64,000 nt of DNA from the NCBI GenBank assembly GCA_946800325.1, contig OX326959.1, positions 30,914,527 to 30,978,526 on the forward strand, in the 5' to 3' direction. The position numbers were made by a program, and so were the translations under genes. The notes below the pieces were generated by a model, which worked only from the letters and a program-made list of their open reading frames with translations, had not been told where the DNA came from and did not search any database. This stretch comes from Luzula sylvatica (lineage: Eukaryota > Streptophyta > Magnoliopsida > Poales > Juncaceae). Positions 1-12,700 of this stretch are shown here, in pieces (positions within the stretch are counted from its first letter, which is position 1; each line of letters opens with the position of its first letter).

Positions 1-1056
1 TTGTGGTTTTCTTCAAAAAGAAAAAATTAGTTCGAGGTTTTCTTCAAAAAAAAAAAATTAGTTTGTGGTTTTCTTCAAAAAAACGAAATTAATTTCTGGT
101 TTGCTTCAAAAAAAGAAAAATTAGTTTGTGGTTTTTCTTCAAAAAAATAAAATAAGTTTGTGGTTTTCTTCAAAAAAAGAAAATTAGTTTGTGGTTTTCT
201 CCGTAAAAAAAAAATTAGTTTGTGATTTTCTTCAAAAAAAGAAAATAAGTTTTTGGTTTTCTTCAAAAAAAGAAAATTAGTTTGTGGTTTTCTTCAAAAA
301 AAGAAAATTAGTTTGTGGTTTTCTTCAAAAAAAGAAAATTAGATTGTGGTTTTCTTCAAAAAAAAAATTAGTTTTTGGTTTTCTTCGTAAAAAAAGAAAA
401 TTAGTTTGTGGTTTTCTTCAAAAAAAGAAAATTAGTTTGTGGTTTTCTTCGTAAAAAAAGAAAATTAGTTTGTGGTTTTCTTCAAAAAAAGAAAAAAAAT
501 AGTTCGAGGTTTTCTTCAAAAAAAGAAAATTAGTTTGTGGTTTTCTTCAAAAAAAGAAAATTAGTTTGTGGTTTTCTTCAAAAAGAAAAAATTAGTTCGA
601 GGTTTTCTTCAAAAAAAAAAAATTAGTTTGTGGTTTTCTTCAAAAAAACGAAATTAATTTCTGGTTTGCTTCAAAAAAAGAAAAATTAGTTTGTGGTTTT
701 TCTTCAAAAAAATAAAATAAGTTTGTGGTTTTCTTCAAAAAAAGAAAATTAGTTTGTGGTTTTCTCCGTAAAAAGAAAAATTAGTTTGTGATTTTCTTCA
801 AAAAAAGAAAATAAGTTTTTGGTTTTCTTCAAAAAAAGAAAATTAGTTTGTGGTTTTCTTCAAAAAAAGAAAATTAGTTTGTGGTTTTCTTCAAAAAAAG
901 AAAATTAGATTGTGGTTTTCTTCAAAAAAAAAATTAGTTTTTGGTTTTCTTCGTAAAAAAAGAAAATTAGTTTGTGGTTTTCTTCAAAAAAAGAAAATTA
1001 GTTTGTGGTTTTCTTCGTAAAAAAAGAAAATTAGTTTGTGGTTTTCTTCAAAAAAC
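1..1056 (+). repeat. 565-bp tandem duplication at left edge of minisatellite
   Basis: Bases 1 to about 490 recur at 566 to about 1056 with the same order of rare variants: TTAGTTCGAGG (27 and 592), the ACGAAATTAATTTCTGG unit, CTCCGTAAAA (201 and 766) and TTAGATTGTGG (about 341 and 907). A third, slightly different copy lies at about 3411-3790, where the same landmarks fall 3,410-3,411 bp downstream. The window begins inside the block, so its true left end is unknown. Confidence 0.8.
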
Positions 1057-1740
1057 GAAAATTAGTTTGTGGTTTTCTTCAAAAAAAGAAAATTAGTTTC
1101 TGGTTTTCTTCGTAAAAAAAGAAAATTAGTTTGTGGTTTTCTTCAAAAAACGAAAATTAGTTTGTGGGTTTCTTCAAAAGAAGAAAATTAGTTTGTGATT
1201 TTTTTCATAAAAAGAAAAATTAGTTTGTGGTTTTCTTCAAAAAAATAAAATTAGTTTGTGGTTTTCTTCAAAAAAAGGATAATTAGTTTGTGGTTTTCTT
1301 AAAAAAAAGAAAACTAGTTTGTGGTTTTCTTCAAAAAAAGAAAATTAGTTTGTGGTTTTCTTCAAAAACAAATTAATTAGTTTGTGGTTTCCTTCAAAAA
1401 AAGAAATATTAGTTTGTGGTTTTTCTTTTTAGTTTGTTGTTTTCTTCAAAAAAAAGAAAAATTAGTTTGTGGTTTTCTAAAAAAAAGAAAATTAGTTTGA
1501 GGTTTTTTCAAAAAAAAGAAAATTAGTTTGTGGTTTTCTTCAAAAAAAGAAAAATTAGTTTGCGGTTTTCTCAAAAAAAGAAAATTAGTTGGTGGTTTTC
1601 TTCAAAAAAAGAAAATTAGTTCGTAGTTTTCTTCAAAAAAAGAAATTTAGTTTGTGGTTTTCTTCAAAAAAAGATAATTAGTTTGTGGTTTTCTTCAAAA
1701 AAAAGAAAATTAGTTTGTGGTTTTCTCCAACAGAAAGAAA

Positions 1741-3680
1741 ATTAGTTTGTGGTTTTCTTCAAAAAAGGAAAAATTAGTTTGTTGTTTTCTAAAAATAAAA
1801 GAAAATTAGTTCGAGGTTTTCTTCAAAAAAAAAGAAAATTAGTTTGAGGTTTTCTAAAAAAAAAAAATTATTTTGTGGTCTTCTTCAAAAAAAGAAAATT
1901 AGTTTGTGGTTTTCTTAAAAAAAAAAAAATTAGTTTGTGGTTTTCTTCAAAAAAAGAAAAATTAGTTTGTGTTTTTATTCAAAAAAAGAAAATTAGTTTT
2001 TGGTTTTCTTCAAAAAAAGAAAATTAGTTTGTGGTTTTCTTCAAAAAAAGAAAAAATTAGTTCGAGGTTTTCTTCAAAAAAAGAAAATTAGTTTGTGGTT
2101 TTCTTCAAAAAAAGAAAAATTAGTTTGTGGTTTTCTTCAAAAAGAAAATATTAGTTCGAGGTTTTCTTCAAAAAAAGAAAATTAGTTTGTGGTTTTCTTC
2201 AAAAAAACAAAATTAATTTCTGGTTTGCTTCAAAAAAAGAAAATTAGTTTGTGGTTTTTCTTCAAAAAAATAAAATAAGTTTGTGGTTTTCTTCAAAAAA
2301 AGAAAATTAGTTTGTGGTTTTCTTCGTAAAAAGAAAAATTAGTTGGTGATTTTCTTCAAAAAAAGAAAATTAGTTTGTGGTTTTCTTCAAAAAAAGAAAA
2401 TTTGTTTGTGGTTTTCTTCAAAAAAAAAAAAATTAGTTAGTGGTTTTCTAAAAAAAAAAAATTAGTTTGGGGTTTTCTTCAAAAAAAGAAAAATTAGTTT
2501 GTGGTTTTCTTCAAAAAAAGAAAATTAGTTTGTGGTTTTCTTCAAAAAAAGAAAATTAGTTTGTGGTTTTCTTCAAAAAAAGAAAATTAGTTTGTGGTTT
2601 TCTTCAAAAAAAAAAAAATTAGTTTTTTGTTTTCTTCAAAAAAAGAAAATTAGTTTGTGATTTTCTTAAAAAAAAAAAATTAGTTCGAGGTTTTCTTCAA
2701 AAAATAGAAAATTAGTTTGTGGTTTTCTTCAAAAAAAGAAAATTAGTTTGTGGTTTTCTTCAAAAAAATAAAATTAGTTTGTGTTCTTCTTCAAAAAAAA
2801 AAGAAAATTGGTTTGTGGTTTTCTTAAAAAAAAAAAATTAATTTGTTGTGTTCTTCCAAAATAGAAAATTAGGTTGCGATTTTCTTCAACAAAAGAAAAA
2901 TTATGTTTGTGCTTTTCTTCAAAAAAAGAAAAATAGTAGGTGGTCATCTTCAAAAAAAGAAAATTAGTTTGTGGTTTTCTTCAAAAAAAATAGAAAATTA
3001 GTTTGTGGTTTTCTTCAAAAAAAGAAAAATTAGTTTGTGGTTTTCTTCAAAAAAGGAAAAATTAGTTTGTTGTTTTCTAAAAATAAAAGAAAATTAGTCC
3101 GAGATTTTCTTCAAAAAAAAGAAAATTAGTTTGAGGTTTTCTAAAAAAAAAAAATTATTTTGTGGTCTTCTTCAAAAAAAGAAAATTAGTTTGTGGTTTT
3201 CTTAAAAAAAAAAAAATTAGTTTGTGGTTTTCTTCAAAAAAAGAAAAATTAGTTTGTGTTTTTATTCAAAAAAAGAAAATTAGTTTTTGGTTTTCTTCAA
3301 AAATAGAAAATTAGTTTGTGGTTTTCTTCAAAAAAAGAAAAAAATTAGTTCGAGGTTTTCTTCAAAAAAAGAAAATTAGTTTGTGGTTTTCTTCAAAAAA
3401 AGAAAATTAGTTTGTGGTTTTCTTCAAAAAGAAAAAATTAGTTCGAGGTTTTCTTCAAAAAAAAAAAATTAGTTTGTGGTTTTCTTCAAAAAAACAAAAT
3501 TAATTTCTGGTTTGCTTCAAAAAAAGAAAATTAGTTTGTGGTTTTTCTTCAAAAAAATAAAATAAGTTTGTGGTTTTCTTCAAAAAAAGAAAATTAGTTT
3601 GTGGTTTTCTCCGTAAAAAGAAAAATTAGTTTGTGATTTTCTTCAAAAAAAGAAAATAAGTTTTTGGTTTTCTTCAAAAA
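1741..3680 (+). repeat. 1.29-kb offset direct duplication in the left edge zone
   Basis: About 1741-2390 and 3029-3680 share an ordered series of unusual units: AAAAAAGGAAAAATTAG, TTGTTGTTTTCTAAAAATAA (1781 and 3069), TTTGAGGTTTTCTAAAA, TTATTTTGTGGTCTTCTTC and TTTGTGTTTTTATTCAAAA. The offset is about 1,288 bp. The copies differ by several substitutions, for example TTAGTTCGAGG against TTAGTCCGAGA, so this duplication looks older than those in the core. The 640 bp between the copies is also minisatellite but with poorly conserved units. Confidence 0.7.
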
Positions 3681-5169
3681 AAGAAAATTAGTTTGTGGTT
3701 TTCTTCAAAAAAAGAAAATTAGTTTGTGGTTTTCTTCAAAAAAAGAAAATTAGATTGTGGTTTTCTTCAAAAAAAAAATTAGTTTTTTGTTTTCTTCAAA
3801 AATAGAAAATTAGTTTGTGGTTTTCTTCAAAAAAAGAAAATTAGTTTGTGGTTTTCTTCAAAAAAAAAAAATTAGTTTGTGGTTTTCTTCAAAAAAAAAA
3901 ATTAGTTTCTGGTTTTCTTCAAAAATCGAAAATTAGTTTGTGGTTTTTTTCAAAAAAAGAAAATTAGTTTGTGGTTTTCTTCAAAAAAAGAAAATTAGTT
4001 TGTGGTTTTCTTCGTAAAAAGAAAAATTAGTTTGTGATTTTCTTCAAAAAAAAAAAATTTGTTTGTGGTTTTCTTCAAAAAAAGAAAAATTAGTTTGTGG
4101 TTTTCTTCAAAAAAACAAAATTAATTTCTGGTTTGATTCAAAAAAAGAACATTAGTTTGTGGTTTTTCTTCAAAAAAATAAAATAAGTTTGTGGTTTTCT
4201 TCAAAAAAAGAAAATTAGTTTGTGGTTTTCTTCGTAAAAAGAAATATTAGTTTGTGATTTTCTTCAAAAAAAAAATTAGTTTGTGGTTTTCTTCAAAAAA
4301 ACAAAATTAATTTCTGGTTTGCTTCAAAAAAAGAACATTAGTTTGTGGTTTTTCTTCAAAAAAATAAAATAAGTTTGTGGTTTTCTTCAAAAAAAGAAAA
4401 TTAGTTTGTGGTTTTCTTCGTAAAAAGAAAAATTAGTTTGTGATTTTCTTCAAAAAAAAAAATTAGTTTGTTGTTTTCTTCAAAAAAAGAAAACTAGTTT
4501 GTGCTTTTCTTCAAAAAAAAAAAAAAATAGTTTGTCGTTTTCTAAAAAAAAAAATTAGTTTGTGGTTTTCTTCAAAAAAAGAAAATTAGCTTTTGGTTTT
4601 CTTCAAAAAAAGAAAATTAGTTTGTGGTTTTCTTCAAAAAAAGAAAATTAGTTTGTGGTTTTCTTCAAAAAAAGAAAATTAGTTTGTGGTTTTCTTCAAA
4701 AAAAGAAAATTAGTTTGTGGTTTTCTTCAAAAAAAGAAAATTAGTTTGTGGTTTTCTTCAAAAAAACAAAATTAATTTTTGGTTTGCTTCAAAAAAAGAA
4801 CATTAGTTTGTGGTTTTCTTCAAAAAAATAAAATTAGTTTGTGGTTTTCTTCGTAAAAAGAAAAATTAGTTTGTGATTTTCTTCAAAAAAAAAAAAATTA
4901 GTTTGTGGTTTTCTACAAAAAAAAGAAAATTAGTTTGTGGTTTTCTTCAAAAAAAGAAAAATTAGTTTGTGTTTTTATTCACAAAAAGAAAATTAGTTTT
5001 TGGTTTTCTTCAAAAAAAGAAAAATTAGTTTGTGGTTCTATTCAAAAAAAGAAAATTAGTTTCTGGTTTTCTTCAAAAAAAGAAAATTAGTTTGTGGTTT
5101 TCTTCAAAAAAAGAAAATTAGTTTGTGGTTTTCTTCAAAAATAGAAAATTAGTTTGTGGTTTTCTTCAA

Positions 5170-8100
5170 AAAAAGAAAATTAGTTTGTGGTTTTCTTCAA
5201 AAAAACAAAATTAATTTGTGGTTTTCTTCGTAAAAAGAAAAATTAGTTTGTGGTTTTCTTCAAAAAAATAAAATTAGTTTGTGGTTTTCTTCAAAAAAAC
5301 AAAATTAATTTCTGGTTTGCTTCAAAAAAAGAACATTAGTTAGTGGTTTTTCTTCAAAAAAATAAAATAAGTTTGTGGTTTTCTTCAAAAAAAAAAATTA
5401 GTTTGTGGTTTTCTTCGTAAAAAGAAAAATTAGTTTGTGATTTTCTTCAAAAAAAAAAAATTAGTTTGTGGTTTTCTTCAAAAAAAGAAAATTAGTTTGT
5501 GGTTTTCTTCAAAAAAACAAAATTAATTTCTGGTTTGATTCAAAAAAAGAACATTAGTTTGTGGTTTTTCTTCAAAAAAATAAAATAAGTTTGTGGTTTT
5601 CTTCAAAAAAAGAAAATTAGTTTGTGGTTTTCTTCGTAAAAAGAAAAATTAGTTTGTGATTTTCTTCAAAAAAAAAAAATTAGTTTGTGGTTTTCTTCAA
5701 AAAAACAAAATTAATTTATGGTTTGCTTCAAAAAAAGAACATTAGTTTGTGGTTTTTCTTCAAAAAAATAAAATAAGTTTGTGGTTTTCTTCAAAAAAAG
5801 AAAATTAGTTTGTGGTTTTCTTCGTAAAAAGAAAAATTAGTTTGTGATTTTCTTCAAAAAAAAAAATTAGTTTGTGGTTTTCTTCAAAAAAAGAAAACTA
5901 GTTTGTGGTTTTCTTCAAAAAAAAAAAAATAGTTTGTAGTTTTCTAAAAAAAAAAAATTAGTTTGTGGTTTTCTTCAAAAAAAGAAAATTAAATTTTGGT
6001 TTTCTTCAAAAAAAGAAAATTAGTTTGTGGTTTTCTTTGAAAATTAGTTTGTGGTTTTCTTCAAAAAAAGAAAATTAGTTTGTGGTTTTCTTCAAAAAAA
6101 GAAAATTAGTTTGTGGTTTTCTTCAAAAATAGAAAATTAGTTTGTGGTTTTCTTCAAAAAAAGAAAATTAGTTGTGGTTTTCTTCAAAAAAAGAAAATTA
6201 GTTTTTGGTTTTCTTCAAAAAAAGAAAATTAGTTTGTGGTTTTCTTCAAAAATAGAAAATAAGTTTGTGGTTTTCTTCAAAAAAAGAAAATTAGTTTGTG
6301 GTTTTCTTCAAAAAAAGAAATTAGTTTGTGGTTTTCTTCAAAAAAAGAAAAATTAGTTTGTGATTTTCTTCGAAGAAAGAAAATTAGTTTGTGGTTTTCT
6401 TCAAAAAAACAAAATTAATTTCTGGTTTGCTTCAAAAAAGGAACATTAGTTTGTGGTTTTTCTTCAAAAAAATAAAATAAGTTTGTGGTTTTCTTCAAAA
6501 AAAGAAAATTAATATGTGGTTTTCTTCGTAAAAAGAAAAATTAGTTTGTGATTTTCTTCAAAAAAAAAAAATTAGTTTGTGGTTTTCTTCAAAAAAAAGA
6601 AAATTAGTTTGTGCTTTTCTTCAAAAAAAGAAAACTTAGTTCGTGTTTTTATTCACAAAAAGAAAATTAGTTTTTGGTTTTCTTCAAAAAAAGAAAAATT
6701 AGTTTGTGGTTCTCTTCAAAAAAAGAAAAATTAGTTTCTGGTTTTCTTCAAAAAAAGAAAATTAATTTCTGGTTTTCTTCAAAAATAGAAAATTAGTTTG
6801 TGGTTTTCTTCAAAAAAAGAAAATTAGTTTGTGGTTTTCTTCAAAAAAAGAAAATTAGTTTGTGGTTTTTCTTCAAAAAAAGAAAATTAGTTTGTGGTTT
6901 TCTTCAAAAAAAGAAAACTAATTTGTGGTATTTTTCAAAAAAAAAAAAATTAGTTTGTGGTTTTCTAAAAAAAAAAATTAGTTCGTGGTTTTCTACAAAA
7001 AAAGAAAAAATTAGTTTGTGGTTTTCTTCAAAAATAGAAAATTAGTGTGTGGTTTTCTTCAAAAAAAGAAAATTAGTTTGTGGTTTTCTTCAAAAAAAGA
7101 AAATTAGATTGTGGTTTTCTTCAAAAAAAAAAAATTAGTTTTTGGTTTTCTTCAAAAAAAGAAAATTAGTTTGTGGTTTTCTTCAAAAAAAGAAAATTAG
7201 TTTGTGGTTTTCTTCAAAAATAGAAAATTAGTTTGTGGTTTTCTTCAAAAAAAGAAAATTAGTTTGTTGTTTTCTTCAAAAAAAGAAAATTAGTTTGTGG
7301 TTTTCTTCAAAAAAAGAAAATTAGTTTCTGGTTTTCTTCAAAAAAAGAAAAATTAGTTTGTGGTTTTCTCCGTAAAAATAAAAATTAGTTTGTGATTTTC
7401 TCCAAAAAAAGAAAATTAGTTTGTGGTTTTCTTCAAAAAAACAAAATTAATTTCTAGGTTGCTTCAAAAAAAGAAAATTAGTTTGTGGTTTTTCTTCAAA
7501 AAAATAAAATAAGTTTGTGGTTTTCTTCAAAAAAAGAAAATTAGTTTGTGGTTTTCTTCGTAAAAAGAAAAATTAGTTTGTGATTTTCTTCAAAAAAAAA
7601 AAATTAGTTTGTGGTTTTCTTCAAAAAAAAAAATTAGTTTGTGGTTTTCTTCAAAAAAACAAAATTAATTTCTGGTTTGCTTTAAAAAAAGAACATTAGT
7701 TTGTGGTTTTTCTTCAAAAAAATAAAATAAGTTTGTGGTTTTCTTCAAAAAAAGAAAATTAGTTTTTAGTTTTCTACTTAAAAAGAAAAATTAGTTTGTG
7801 ATTTTCTTCAAAAAAAAAAATTAGTTTGTGGTTTTCTTCAAAAAAACAAAATTAATTTCTGGTTTGCTTCAAAAAAAGAACATTAGTTTGTGGTTTTTCT
7901 TCAAAAAAATAAAATAAGTTTGTGGTTTTCTTCAAAAAAAGAAAATTAGTTTGTGGTTTTCTTCGTAAAAAGAAAAATTAGTTTGTGATTTTCTTCAAAA
8001 AAAAAAAATTAGTTTGTGGTTTTCTTCAAAAAAAGAAAACTAGTGTGTGGTTTTCTTCAAAAAAAAAAAAATTGGTTTGTGGTTTTCTAAAAAAAAAAAA

Positions 8101-9790
8101 TTAGTTTGTGGTTTTCTTCAAAAAAAGAAAATTAGTTTTTGGTTTTGTTCAAAAAAATAAAATTAGTTTGCGGTTTTCTTTGAAAATTAGTTTGTGGTTT
8201 TCTTCAAAAAAAGAAAATTAGTTTGTGGTTTTCTTCAAAAAAAGAAAATTAGTTTGTGGTTTTCTTCAAAAATAGAAAATTAGTTTGTGGTTTTCTTCAA
8301 AAAATGAAAATTAGTTTGTGGTTTTCTTCAAAAAAAGAAAATTAGTTTGTGGTTTTCTTCAAAAAAAGAAAATTAGTTTGTGGTTTTCTTGAAAAATAGA
8401 AAATTAGTTTGTGGTTTTCTTCAAAAAAAGAAAATTATTTTGTGGTTTTCTTCAAAAAAAGAAAATTAGTTTGTGGTTTTCTTCAAAAAAAGAAAAATTA
8501 GTTTGTGATTTTCTTCAAAAAAAGAAAATTAGTTTGTGGTTTTCTTCGTAAAAAGAAAAATTAGTTTGTGGTTTTCTTTGAAAATTAGTTTGTGGTTTTC
8601 TTCAAAAAAAGAAAATTAGTTTGTTGTTTTCTTCAAAAAAATAAAATAAGTTTGTGGTTTTCTTCAAAAAAAGAAAATTAGTTTGTCGTTTTCCTCGTAA
8701 AAAGAAAAATAAGTTTGTGATTTCCTTCAAAAAAAAAAAATTAGTTTGTGGTTTTCTTCAAAAAAAGAAAACTAGTTTGTGGTTTTCTTCAAAAAAAAAA
8801 AAATTAGTTTCTGGTTTTCTAAAAAAAAAAAATTAGTTTGTGGTTTTCTTCAAAAAAAGAAAATTAGTTTGTGGTTTTCGTCAAAAAAAGAAAATTAGTT
8901 CGTGGTTTTCGTCAAAAATAGAAAATTAGTTTGTGGTTTTCTTCAAAAAAAGAAAATTAGTTTGTGGTTTTCTTCAAAAAAAGAATATTAGTTTGTGTTC
9001 TTCTTCAAAAAAAAGAAAATTAGTTTGTGGTTTTCTTCAAAACAAGATAAATTAGTTTGTGGTTTTCTTCAAAAAAAGAAAATGAGTTTGCGGTTTTCTT
9101 CAAAAAAAGATAAATTAGTTTGTGGTTTTCTTCAAAAAAAGAAAATTAGTTTGTGGTTTTCTTCAAAAAAAGAAATTAGCTTGTGGTTTTCTTCAAAAAA
9201 AGAAAATTAGTTTGTGGTTTTCTTCAAAAAAAGAAAATTAGCTTGTGGTTTTCTTCAAAAAAAGAAAATTAGTTTGTGGTTTTCGTCAAAAAAAGAAAAT
9301 TAGTTTGTGGTTTTCTTCAAAACTAGAAAATTAGTTGGTGGTTTTCTTCAAAAAAAGAAAATTAGTTTGTGGTTTTCTTCAAAAAAAGAAAATTAGTTTG
9401 TGGTTTTCTTCAAAAAAAGAAAAATTAGTTTGTGGTTTTCTCCGTAAAAAGAAAAATTAGTTTGTGATTTTCTTCAAAAAAAGAAAATTAGTTTGTGGTT
9501 TTCTTCAAAAAAACAAAATTAATTTCTGGGTTGCTTCAAAAAAAGAAAATTAGTTTGTGGTTTTTCTTCAAAAAAATAAAATAAGTTCGTGGTTTTCTTC
9601 AAAAAAAGAAAATTAGTTTGTGGTTTTCTCCGTAAAAAGAAAAATTACTTTGTGATTTTCTTCAAAAAAAGAAAAAATTAGTTCGTGGTTTTCTTCAAAA
9701 ATAGAAAATTAGTTTGTGGTTTTCTTCAAAAAAAGAAAATTAGTTTGTGGTTTTCTTCAAAAAAAGAATATTAGTTTGTGTTCTTCTTCA
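5170..9790 (+). repeat. 5.8-5.9 kb duplicated block, copy 1
   Basis: This block matches about 10979-15705. Shared landmarks and their offsets are: AACAAAATTAATTTGTGG (5211/11020, 5809), TTAGTTTTTGG (about 6201/12013, 5812), TTTCTAGGTTGC (7454/13362, 5908), GTGTTCTTCTTC (8995/14908, 5913) and ATTACTTTGTG (9647/15562, 5915). The offset steps up by about 96 bp, three units, because copy 2 has extra units near 12660-12780 (a CTCCGTAAAAAG unit and neighbours) that copy 1 lacks near 6860. Copy 1 carries private changes such as a GTTGTGG short unit near 6172. Confidence 0.75.
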
Positions 9791-12700
9791 AAAAAAGAAA
9801 ATTAGTTTGTGGTTTTCTTCAAAAAAAGAAAATTAGTTTGTGGTTTTCTTCAAAAAAAGAAAATTAGTTTGTGGTTTTCTTCAAAAAAAGAAAAATTAGT
9901 TTGTGGTTTTCTCCGTAAAAAGAAAAATTAGTTTGTGATTTTCTTCAAAAAAAGAAAATTAGTTTGTGGTTTTCTTCAAAAAAACAAAATTAATTTCTGG
10001 GTTGCTTCAAAAAAAGAAAATTAGTTTGTGATTTTCTTCAAAAAAAGAAACATAGTTTGTGGTTTTCTTCAAAAAAAGAAATATTAGTTTGTGTTCTTCT
10101 TCAAAAAAAGAAAATTAGTTTGTGGTTTTCTTCAAAAAAAGAAAATTAGTTTGTGGTTTTCTTCAAAAAAAGAAAATTAGTTTGTGGTTTTCTTCAAAAA
10201 AAGAAAAATTAGTTTGTGGTTTTCTCCGTAAAAAGAAAAATTAGTTTGTGATTTTCTTCAAAAAAAGAAAATTAATTTGTGGTTTTCTTCAAAAAAAGAA
10301 AATTAGTTTGTGTTTTTATTCACAAAAAGAAAATTAGTTTGTGGTTTTCTTCAAAAAAAGAAAATTAGTTTGTGGTTTTCTTCGTAAAAAGAAAAATTAG
10401 TTTGTGATTTTCCTCAAAAAAAGAAAATTAGTTTCTGGTTTTCTTCAAAAAAAGAAAATTAGTATGTGGTTTTCTTCAAAAAAAGAAAATTAGTTTGTGG
10501 TTTTTCTTCAAAAAAAATAAAATAAGTTTGTGGTTTTCTTCAAAAAAAGAAAATTAGTTCGTGGTTTTCTCCGTAAAAAGAAAAATTAGTTTGTGATTTT
10601 CTTCAAAAAAAGAAAATTAGTTTGTGGTTTTCTTCAAAAAAAGAAAACTAATTTGTGGTATTTTTCAAAAAAAAAAAATTAGTTTGTGGTTTTCTAAAAA
10701 AAAAAATTAGTTCGTGGTTTTCTTCAAAAAAAAGAAAAAATTAGTTTTTGGTTTTCTTCAAAAATAGAAAATTAGTGTGTGGTTTTCTTCAAAAAAAGAA
10801 AAGTAGTTTGTGGTTTTCTTCAAAAAAAGAAAATTAGATTGTGGTTTTCTTCAAAAAAAAAAAATTAGTTTTTGGTTTTCTTCAAAAAAAGAAAATTAGT
10901 TTGTGGTTTTCTTCAAAAAAAGAAAATTAGTTTGTGGTTTTCTTCAAAAATAGAAAATTAGTTTGTGGTTTTCTTCAAAAAAAGAAAATTAGTTTGTGGT
11001 TTTCTTCAAAAAAACAAAATTAATTTGTGGTTTTCATCGTAAAAAGAAAAATTAGTTTGTGGTTTTCTTCAAAAAAATAAAATTAGTTTGTGGTTTTCTT
11101 CAAAAAAACAAAATTAATTTCTGATTTGCTTCAAAAAAAGAACATTAGTTTGTGGTTTTTCTTCAAAAAAATAAAATAAGTTTGTGGTTTTCTTCAAAAA
11201 AAGAAAATTAGTTTGTGGTTTTCTTCGTATAAAGAAAAATTAGTTTGTGATTTTCTTCAAAAAAAAAAAATTAGTTTGTGGTTTTCTTCAAAAAAAGAAA
11301 ATTAGTTTGTGGTTTTCTTCAAAAAAACAAAATTAATTTCTGGTTTGATTCAAAAAAAGAACATTAGTTTGTGGTTTTTCTTCAAAAAAATAAAATAAGT
11401 TTGTGGTTTTCTTCAAAAAAAGAAAATTAGTTTGTGGTTTTCTTCGTAAAAAGAAAAATTAGTTTGTGATTTTCTTCAAAAAAAAAAAATTAGTTTGTGG
11501 TTTTCTTCAAAAAAACAAAATTAATTTATGGTTTGCTTCAAAAAAAGAACATTAGTTTGTGGTTTCTCTTCAAAAAAATAAAATAAGTTTGTGGTTTTCT
11601 TCAAAAAAAGAAATTTAGTTTGTGGTTTTCTTCGTAAAAAGAAAAATTAGTTTGTGATTTTCTTCAAAAAAAAAAATTAGTTTGTGGTTTTCTTCAAAAA
11701 AAGAAAACTAGTTTGTGGTTTTCTTCAAAAAAAAAAAAAATAGTTTGTAGTTTTCTAAAAAAAAAAAATTAGTTTGTGGTTTTCTTAAAAAAAAGAAAAT
11801 TAGATTTTGGTTTTCTTCAAAAAAAGAAAATTAGTTTGTGGTTTTCTTTGAAAATTAGTTTGTGGTTTTCTTCAAAAAAAGAAAATTAGTTTGTGGTTTT
11901 CTTCAAAAAAAGAAAATTAGTTTGTGGTTTTCTTCAAAAATAGAAAATTAGTTTGTGGTTTTCTTCAAAAAAAGAAAATTAGTTTGTGGTTTTCTTCAAA
12001 AAAAGAAAATTAGTTTTTGGTTTTCTTCAAAAAAAGAAAATTAGTTTGTGGTTTTCTTCAAAAATAGAAAATAAGTTTGTGGTTTTCTTCAAAAAAAGAA
12101 AATTAGTTTGTGGTTTTCTTCAAAAAAAGAAAATTAGTTTGTGGTTTTCTTCAAAAAAAGAAAAATTAGTTTGTGATTTTCTTCAAAAAAAGAAAATTAG
12201 TTTGTGGTTTTCTTCAAAAAAACAAAATTAATTTCTGGTTTGCTTCAAAAAAAGAACATTAGTTTGTGGTTTTTCTTCAAAAAAATAAAATAAGTTTGTG
12301 GTTTTCTTCAAAAAAAGAAAATTAGTATGTGGTTTTCTTCGTAAAAAGAAAAATTAGTTTGTGATTTTCTTCAAAAAAAAAAAATTAGTTTGTGGTTTTC
12401 TTCAAAAAAAAGAAAATTAGTTTGTGGTTTTCTTCAAAAAAAGAAAACTTAGTTCGTGTTTTTATTCACAAAAAGAAAATTAGTTTTTGGTTTTCTTCAA
12501 AAAAAGAAAAATTAGTTTGTGGTTCTCTTCAAAAAAAGAAAAATTAGTTTCTGGTTTTCTTCAAAAAAAGAAAATTAATTTCTGGTTTTCTTCAAAAATA
12601 GAAAATTAGTTTGTGGTTTTCTTCAAAAAAAGAAAATTAGTTTGTGGTTTTCTTCAAAAAAAGAAAATTAGTTTGTGGTTTTTCTTCAAAAAAAATAAAA